A stretch of 64,000 bases of DNA, from positions 1-64,000 of the forward strand of contig NZ_FNGD01000005.1 in the NCBI RefSeq assembly GCF_900102895.1, in the 5' to 3' direction. Each line of letters starts with the position of its first letter. Positions within the stretch are counted from its first letter, which is position 1. This DNA comes from Arthrobacter sp. ov407 (GTDB lineage: Bacteria > Actinomycetota > Actinomycetes > Actinomycetales > Micrococcaceae). The position numbers and the translations under genes were made by a program. This document shows positions 58,795 to 64,000 of this stretch, piece after piece. Under the pieces are notes generated by a model. The model ran no database searches. It was not told where the DNA came from and saw only the letters and a list, made by a program, of their open reading frames with translations.

Positions 58795-59058
58795 TTAGAG
58801 GTTCGCGTCGCGGCTCTCATTGCGGGTGATCGTCTCGCCCGTGTTCGGGTCCACGACCGTGCGGCTTTCGCTGACCCGGCGGGTGCGGCCGCGGCCGGGG
58901 GAGGCGAGGATCAGGGAAGCGATGAGTCCAACAACGCCGACCGCCATCAGGATGTAGCCGATCATGGCCTGGTTCACGTTGGGGATCAGGCCCGGGGCAA
59001 CGGCCCAGGCAAGGATGGCGCCGATGGCAATGAGGAAGATTGCGGAACCGATTCTCAT
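58795..59058 (-). CDS. DUF6458-type small membrane protein
   Basis: The 87-residue protein has two hydrophobic segments (IGSAIFLIAIGAILAWAVAPG, NQAMIGYILMAVGVVGLIASLIL) and a basic tail with SRTVVDPNTGETITRNES. AAGGAGCACGTC precedes the ATG. This pattern fits the actinobacterial DUF6458 group of unknown function. A TAAGCATGC palindrome element lies 40 bp upstream, as for the GlsB-like gene, pointing to shared stress control. Confidence 0.82.
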   Translation of the reverse strand: MRIGSAIFLIAIGAILAWAVAPGLIPNVNQAMIGYILMAVGVVGLIASLILASPGRGRTRRVSESRTVVDPNTGETITRNESRDANL

Positions 59059-59097
59059 GACGTGCTCCTTGGTGTCCCGGGGGACGGATTGGTGATG

Positions 59098-59110
59098 CTA
59101 AGCATGCTGT
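59098..59110. promoter_or_regulatory. TAAGCATGC motif upstream of the DUF6458 gene
   Basis: CTAAGCATGCTGT carries the perfect left half and centre of the 34138 palindrome; the right arm is degenerate. It lies 40 bp upstream of the start codon. Confidence 0.45.
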
Positions 59111-59330
59111 CCAGCGTCACGCTACAACCCTGCCCCTGCTGTTTCAATGAAACGACCTCGGCGCCGGGATATTTCCGCATCGATTCGGGACATCGGCCCC
59201 GCTTTAAGACGGCCGCGCCGCGGATCTGAGGGCAGGAAGTCCGCTTCCGCTGCGGAATCCGGGGCCGGGCAGGGATGCAGCGCCAAATATGCTGCGCGGA
59301 GCACAAGGCGGCGCTGGATAGGCTGGGCCC

Positions 59331-59948
59331 ATGGAGACGGTCGTCTGGTCAAAACCCGAACACGAGCGCGCCGGCACACCGCTGCTGGTGATGCTGCACG
59401 GCTACGGCACGGACGAGTCCCGGATGTCCAAGCTGTTTGGTTCCCTGCCGTCGGAGTTCAGTTGTGCCGCCCTGCGCGGGCCCAAGGACATCGGAGACCA
59501 CCACGGCTGGTTCATGCTGGACTACTTCCTCACCCACGACTTTGCCGACGTCATCGCCTCCACGAACGCGGTCTTCGCCTGGATCGAGTCCGTCAAATCC
59601 CGGCACAGCAGCGTCAGCCTGTTCGGATTTTCGCAGGGGATGGCCATGGCCAGCACGCTTTTGCGGCTCCGGCCGGACCAGTTCCGCGCGGTGGTCGGGC
59701 TCTCGGGTTTTGTCCTGGACAACGAGCTCCTGGCCATGAGCGAATCCCTCACGTCCCGGCCGCCGTTCTTCTGGGGCAGGGACAGGGCCGACATCGTGAT
59801 TAACGACGCCGCCGCCGAACACACCGAGGAATGGCTGCACCGGAACACCCAGCTCACGGCCCGGACCTACCCCGGCATGGGACATTCGATTTCGAAGGCC
59901 GAACTCGTGGACGTCAGCGCCTTCCTGCGGCACTATGTCCTGCGCTGA
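59331..59948 (+). CDS. Alpha/beta hydrolase (phospholipase/carboxylesterase family)
   Basis: The 205-residue protein has LLVMLHGYGTDES (oxyanion region), the nucleophile Ser101 in LFGFSQGMAM and His185 in YPGMGHSIS, matching the small YpfH/AB hydrolase-2 esterases. No signal peptide. The Asp of the triad is probably in the FFWGRDRADIVI segment, not confirmed. It is a single gene; the substrate is unknown. Confidence 0.85.
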   Translation: METVVWSKPEHERAGTPLLVMLHGYGTDESRMSKLFGSLPSEFSCAALRGPKDIGDHHGWFMLDYFLTHDFADVIASTNAVFAWIESVKSRHSSVSLFGFSQGMAMASTLLRLRPDQFRAVVGLSGFVLDNELLAMSESLTSRPPFFWGRDRADIVINDAAAEHTEEWLHRNTQLTARTYPGMGHSISKAELVDVSAFLRHYVLR

Positions 59949-60045
59949 CCAGGCGCTGACCAGCCATTGAGCGGGCGCCCAACCGCCGTCCAGCCGCGCC
60001 CTTAAACACTGGCCCGACATGGGACCATCCACTTGCATGCCAAAT

Positions 60046-60061
60046 TTGTAAGCGCTTACAA
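60046..60061. promoter_or_regulatory. LacI-family operator
   Basis: TTGTAAGCGCTTACAA is a perfect 16-bp palindrome with the central CG typical of LacI/GalR-family sites. It lies 58 bp before the decayed LacI gene and about 680 bp before the beta-phosphoglucomutase gene. Confidence 0.8.
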
Positions 60062-60118
60062 TCGACCTCGGCCATCAACACCGGGCCCACTACTTCGGGG
60101 GGAGAAAGGGCTGAGCCC

Positions 60119-60431
60119 GTGCCGCAGGCCAAGACCTCGCGCGTGAGAATCCAGGACGTCGCCGCGCTCTGCGGGCTCTCCATCGGCACCGTCTCCCGTG
60201 CACTCCGGCGGCTCCCCAGCGTCTCCGCGCAAGCCAAGGCTAGGGTCGGTGACGCGCGGCCCAGTTGGGCTACAAGGCCTCGTCGGCAGGGGGTTCGGTT
60301 TGTCAGCGCCGGAAAACGCGTCCACTATAGGAATAGACGATCATCAGATGAGTTGGTTCCTGGGCCTGACCATTATTGCCCAGCCAGTGGCCGACCAGGG
60401 CGCTTTCGCCGCCAACCTGGTGATTGAATGA
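60119..60431 (+). pseudogene. Truncated, frameshifted LacI-family regulator
   Basis: The first about 45 codons encode an intact LacI DNA-binding head (VRIQDVAALCGLSIGTVSRALRRLPSVSAQAKARV). After 60240 the LacI-like sequence jumps frames: AAQLGYKASSAGG is readable in one other frame, and STIGIDDHQMSWFLGLTIIAQPVADQGAF in a third, ending at 60431. About 100 residues remain against about 340 for the family; the sugar-binding domain is gone. The remnant head could still bind DNA but would lack effector control. Confidence 0.8.
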
Positions 60432-60743
60432 CTTCATCGCTCGGGACTTCCCAATCCGCCGCTTGCCAGTCCGCCGTCGCACCATCTGCTGGACACGAAA
60501 CTGGTAGGGCGCACGAGCACGCGCCGCCGCTGATTCGGACGGTGCCCGTCACCGGAACGGCCCCAAACAGAGCAGCAAAGGCCGGCGCCGCCCTCGCAAC
60601 GGAACGGCGCCGCCGCACCGGACAGCGCTTGGACCGACTGCCCGAGCTGACTGCCCCGAACTGCTTGCCCTGAACTGACTGCCTTAGACCAAGGCTTTGA
60701 TCAAACCGTCTTGCCTGCCCGTTGTCTGAAAGGACTTTGACTC
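60432..60743. other. Gene-free stretch between the LacI remnant and the beta-phosphoglucomutase gene
   Basis: No gene is supported; the rest of the deleted regulator is not recognisable here. GACTGCC-like words recur at about 60637-60682. AAAGGACTTTGACTC at the right end is the ribosome binding site of the next gene. Confidence 0.5.
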
Positions 60744-61487
60744 ATGACCGTAGTTCCCGACACCTCCGGCCTCGCCGGTGCGCTCTCCGGCGCATCCGCC
60801 ATCCTTTTTGACCTCGACGGCGTCCTGACGCCCACCGCGGTGGTGCACGAGCAGGCCTGGAAGCAGCTCTTCGACGGCTTCCTGGCCTCGGTCCCGGAGG
60901 CTGCGCCGTACCGTGAGAGCGACTACTTCGACCACATCGACGGCAAGCCGCGCTTCGACGGCGTCCGCGACTTCCTGGCTTCCCGCGGAATTGTGCTGCC
61001 CGAGGGTCCGGCGGACGACGAGCCCGCGCACGACACCGTCCATGGGCTGGGCAACCGCAAGAACAAGGTCTTCAACGACATCGTCGAGGCCGGCGGAGTC
61101 CAGCCCTACGAGGGGTCCGTCCGGCTTGTCGACGCCGCGCTGGCCCGCGGACTCAAGCTCGCCGTCGTCTCCTCCTCGCGCAATGCCCCTGCCGTGCTCA
61201 AGGCTGCCGGGCTCTCCGATTACTTCCCGGTGGTGGTCGACGGCGTCGTCGCCGTCACCCAGGGGCTGCCCGGCAAGCCCAGCCCGGCCACCTACGAATA
61301 CGCCGCCCGGCTTCTGGATCTGCCGAGTCAGGAGTGCGTCGTGGTGGAAGACGCCGTCTCCGGCGTCCAGGCCGGCAGCGCGGGAGACTTCCGCTCGGTG
61401 ATCGGCGTCGACCGCGGAGCCGGCCGGCAGACGCTGCTCGACGCTGGGGCCACGGTAGTGGTCAACGACCTCGCCGAACTGCTCTAG
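60744..61487 (+). CDS. pgmB: Beta-phosphoglucomutase family HAD hydrolase
   Basis: The 247-residue protein has the HAD nucleophile motif FDLDGVLT (Asp23, Asp25), the motif II Ser in VVSSSRNA, Lys in LPGKPSPATYEYAA and the acidic motif VVVEDAVSGVQAG. The cap with DHIDGKPRFDGVRDFL is typical of beta-phosphoglucomutases, which turn beta-glucose 1-phosphate into glucose 6-phosphate. It precedes a GH65 phosphorylase by 67 bp, its usual partner. Confidence 0.9.
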   Translation: MTVVPDTSGLAGALSGASAILFDLDGVLTPTAVVHEQAWKQLFDGFLASVPEAAPYRESDYFDHIDGKPRFDGVRDFLASRGIVLPEGPADDEPAHDTVHGLGNRKNKVFNDIVEAGGVQPYEGSVRLVDAALARGLKLAVVSSSRNAPAVLKAAGLSDYFPVVVDGVVAVTQGLPGKPSPATYEYAARLLDLPSQECVVVEDAVSGVQAGSAGDFRSVIGVDRGAGRQTLLDAGATVVVNDLAELL

Positions 61488-61554
61488 CCCGGGGCCCACC
61501 CGGCTCCCACCGCCCTGCTCACCGCCCACTCCCGCCGAAGGAACCCCCTAAACC

Positions 61555-63885
61555 ATGGCTCTCATCACCTCGGACCGCGCCCGGTTCCCTAACGATCCCT
61601 GGCAGCTGGTCGAGACTGTCCACCTCCCCGGCAATGCCGGCACCTTGGAGACCCTGTTCAGCCTCGGCAACGGGCACCTGGGCATCCGCGGTGCGCACTG
61701 GGGCGCCGCTGACGCCGAACTTCCCGGCAGCTTCATCAACGGCTTCCACGAGACCTGGGACATCAAGCACGCGGAAAACGCCTACGGCTTCGCCCGCACC
61801 GGGCAGCGGATCCTCTACGTCCCGGACGCCAACAACTTCACCGTCATCATCGACGGCGAGCCGTTGAGCCTGGACGAGTCCACGGTGCTGGACTACCGCC
61901 GCTCGGTGGATTTCGCCACGGGTATCTACGAGTGCCGGATCACCTGGCAGTGCCGCTCCGGCGCGACCGTGACCACCACCGAACGCCGCGCTGTCGGCTA
62001 CGAATCGCGCGGGGCGCTCGGCATCAGCCTCGAAGTGGCGGCGGACCGGGATATCTCCGCGGACGTCACGTCCTCTGTTATCAACCGCCAGGACCAGCCG
62101 GTGGAGGACCACTCCGCCCACGACCCGCGCCGCGCCGGCCGCCACGCCGGACGCGTGCTGCTGCCCCTGCGGCTCGACGGCGGGGACGGCTCCCTGCGCC
62201 TGTCCTGGGAAGCCTCGGAATCCAAGCAGCGGCTCGGGATGGCCGTGGACCACTGGACCTCGGCTGGGGTGCAGCCGTTCGACACCCTGGTGGACCAGGA
62301 TGACAGCAGCGTCCGCTACGTGCTGGCCGTCAGCGCGGACGTACCGTTCGTGCTGGAGAAGAGCGTCAGCTACGCCGTGGGCCAGGCCGCCGAGGACCTT
62401 GCGGACAGCGCCGAAGGCAGCCTCAAGCCGGTCAGCGAGATCTTCACCCAGAGCGAGGACCACTACCGCGCCTACTGGAGCACGAGCGACATCGTGGTGG
62501 CGGGCCAGACCGAGCTTCAGCAGGGCATCCGCTGGAACCTCTTCCAGCTCGCGCAGGCCACTGCGTGCGCCGATGTGGCCGGCATCCCGGCCAAGGGCGT
62601 GTCCGGCTCCGGCTATGACGGCCACTACTTCTGGGACCAGGAAGTGTACCTGCTGCCCTACCTGACCTACACGAACCCGGGCAACGCCCGACAGGTCCTG
62701 GAATTCCGCCACGACCTGTTGCCTGAGGCGAAGATCCGCGCCAAGGAGCTCAGCGTGGACGGTGCCCTCTTCCCCTGGCGCACCATCAACGGACTCGAGG
62801 CCAGCGCCTACTACGCGGCCGGCACCGCGCAGTTCCACATCGCCGCCGCGATCGCCTTCGCGACCAACCGGTACATCTGGGCCAGCGGTGACACCGACTT
62901 CCAGGACACCCTGGGCTCCGAGCTGCTGATCGAGACCGCCCGGATGTGGGCCTCGCTCGGCTTCTTCGGCAAGGACGGGCTCTTCCACATCCACGGCGTC
63001 ACCGGCCCCGACGAGTACACCGCCGTCGTAAACGACAACCTGTACACAAACGTCATGGCTCGCTTCAACCTGCGCGCCGCGGCGGCGCTGGACCACCCGG
63101 AGATCGACGACGCCGAACGCCAGTTCTGGGAGCAGGCCGCCAACCGCATGCAGGTGCCGTACGACGAAGACCTCCAGGTCCACTCCCAGGACAACGACTT
63201 CATGACCCTGGAACCGTGGGACTGGACCACGCCCCGGTCCAAGTACCCGCTCCTGCTGCACTTCCACCCGCTGGTGATCTACCGGCACCAGGTCCTGAAG
63301 CAGGCCGACACCGTGCTGGCCATGTTCCTGCAGTGGCAGGACTTCACCGCCGAGGAAAAGCGCCGGGCGTTCGACTTCTACGACCCCATCACCACGGGCG
63401 ACTCCACGCTGTCCGCCTGCGTCCAGGGCATCATGGCGGCCGAGGTCGGCTACGGCAGGGCTGCGCTGGAGCACTTCACCCACGCCCTGTTCATCGACCT
63501 TGATGACACCCACGGCAACACGATCGACGGCGTCCACATCGCCTCCACCGGCGGGGTGTGGAGCTCACTGGTCAGCGGCTTCGCCGGGCTCCGGGACCAG
63601 GGCGCGGTGCCGTACTTCGATCCGCGGCTGCCTGCCGACTGGGACGGCCTCGAGTTCCACCTGAAGATCCAGGGCAGGCTCCTGCACATCGGGCTGGAAC
63701 AGGATTCGATCAGCCTGACCGTGCGTGAAGGCGGGCCGCTGGAGATTGACGTGCGCGGGGAACTGCACACCGTCGACGGCGACCCGGTCCGGGTCCCGCT
63801 GGCGTCCGTCACGGCCCCGGAGCCGACCATCTTCGCCAGCGGCCTGCCGACGGCGTCGATCCCGGTGGTGCGCGCCGCGGTCTGA
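61555..63885 (+). CDS. GH65 disaccharide phosphorylase (maltose phosphorylase-like)
   Basis: The 776-residue protein has the GH65 layout: an N-terminal beta-sandwich (about 1-290), an (alpha/alpha)6 barrel with the general acid Glu487 in HGVTGPDEYTAVVNDN, and a C-terminal beta domain. GSGYDGHYFWDQEVYLLPYL is also a family hallmark. It cleaves an alpha-glucosyl disaccharide with phosphate to beta-glucose 1-phosphate, which the preceding mutase uses. Maltose is the likeliest substrate; trehalose and kojibiose are alternatives not excluded by sequence. GAAGGAACCCCC precedes the ATG. Confidence 0.92.
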   Translation: MALITSDRARFPNDPWQLVETVHLPGNAGTLETLFSLGNGHLGIRGAHWGAADAELPGSFINGFHETWDIKHAENAYGFARTGQRILYVPDANNFTVIIDGEPLSLDESTVLDYRRSVDFATGIYECRITWQCRSGATVTTTERRAVGYESRGALGISLEVAADRDISADVTSSVINRQDQPVEDHSAHDPRRAGRHAGRVLLPLRLDGGDGSLRLSWEASESKQRLGMAVDHWTSAGVQPFDTLVDQDDSSVRYVLAVSADVPFVLEKSVSYAVGQAAEDLADSAEGSLKPVSEIFTQSEDHYRAYWSTSDIVVAGQTELQQGIRWNLFQLAQATACADVAGIPAKGVSGSGYDGHYFWDQEVYLLPYLTYTNPGNARQVLEFRHDLLPEAKIRAKELSVDGALFPWRTINGLEASAYYAAGTAQFHIAAAIAFATNRYIWASGDTDFQDTLGSELLIETARMWASLGFFGKDGLFHIHGVTGPDEYTAVVNDNLYTNVMARFNLRAAAALDHPEIDDAERQFWEQAANRMQVPYDEDLQVHSQDNDFMTLEPWDWTTPRSKYPLLLHFHPLVIYRHQVLKQADTVLAMFLQWQDFTAEEKRRAFDFYDPITTGDSTLSACVQGIMAAEVGYGRAALEHFTHALFIDLDDTHGNTIDGVHIASTGGVWSSLVSGFAGLRDQGAVPYFDPRLPADWDGLEFHLKIQGRLLHIGLEQDSISLTVREGGPLEIDVRGELHTVDGDPVRVPLASVTAPEPTIFASGLPTASIPVVRAAV

Positions 63886-63946
63886 GGCGCCTATTACCCG
63901 GACGGTGCGGGCGTGCTGTTTGCGGCGGTCGCCGCGGGGGCAGTTC

Positions 63947-63975
63947 AGGGCGGATCGGCGGCGTCGATCCGCCCT
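63947..63975 (+). terminator. Hairpin after the GH65 gene
   Basis: AGGGCGGATC pairs perfectly with GATCCGCCCT around a 9-base loop, 61 bp after the stop codon. The 3' side has no T-tract. Confidence 0.6.
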
Positions 63976-64000
63976 CTGCCCGCCAGGCCGTCCTCGGCCG

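Noticed and set aside
58404..58820. Overlapping frames in the tandem repeat with MARPGGWACAARG-like or HAQPPGRAMDI-like repeats
   Set aside because: Repeat units of 118 and 112 bases are not multiples of three, so the apparent peptide repeats move between frames; no ribosome binding site is present.
60428..60673. An 81-codon frame after the LacI remnant
   Set aside because: It has no ribosome binding site, low-complexity composition and no resemblance to the missing LacI domain.

Overview
The window is high-GC DNA with dense genes on both strands, frequent GTG and TTG starts and clear AGGAG-type ribosome binding sites. Its gene content (ClpC, MutY, DisA, RadA, PstSCAB, LigD with Ku, FruRKA with HPr, a DesA3-like desaturase with its own reductase, actinobacterial PHO boxes) points to a soil actinobacterium of the Micrococcaceae, most like Arthrobacter or Pseudarthrobacter. 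That assignment is inferred from gene style and was not computed. No phage, insertion sequence, CRISPR array or rRNA was seen. One tRNA gene (Lys, anticodon TTT) is present.

Layout. 1-8.5 kb: the 3' end of clpC, an S9 peptidase, an ArgA-type acetyltransferase, the PTS-type dihydroxyacetone kinase operon dhaKLM, then mutY with a lipoprotein gene on the minus strand, and a membrane-anchored hypothetical protein. 8.5-13 kb: disA, prfC (RF3) and a soluble Ser/Thr kinase fused to a GAF domain. 13-20 kb: a PucR-type regulator divergent from a ferredoxin reductase and fatty acid desaturase pair, then a methyltransferase behind a CopB-type (P1B-3) copper ATPase that has a CsoR-like operator. 20-29.6 kb: radA, a FUSC protein, the high-affinity pstSCAB operon with PHO boxes and a large pstS-pstC hairpin, and next to it a low-affinity PiT transporter with its DUF47 partner. 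30-36.6 kb: a hypothetical gene, tRNA-Lys, a MarR regulator, a PrmC-like methyltransferase, stress-type small proteins (YtxH, GlsB/YeaQ), an aldo/keto reductase, dodecin and a GDSL hydrolase.

36.7-42.7 kb is a catabolic island: a FadR/GntR regulator divergent from a four-carbon acid sugar kinase, an LtnD-like dehydrogenase, a GntP permease and a class II aldolase, with a 19-bp perfect palindrome between regulator and operon. 42.8-49.7 kb holds an acyltransferase, a GNAT protein, a repeat-containing STAS-like protein, an SDR, a second FUSC protein and an MHS-type transporter. 49.7-53.7 kb is the non-homologous end-joining pair ligD and ku, divergently arranged, plus a small SAP-like protein. 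53.9-58.2 kb is fructose uptake: ptsH, fruA, fruK and fruR. 58.36-58.70 kb is an unusual tandem repeat of about 112-118 bp per unit. The end of the window has a DUF6458 membrane protein, an esterase, a decayed LacI regulator beside an intact LacI-type operator, a beta-phosphoglucomutase and a GH65 disaccharide phosphorylase.

Points that stand out are: a TAAGCATGCTTA-like palindrome upstream of several stress-type genes; the near-perfect 40-bp palindrome between pstS and pstC; the tandem repeat at 58.4 kb; the tetronate-type cluster that uses an FBA-type aldolase; and the dispersed clpC-mutY-disA-radA genome-maintenance neighbourhood.
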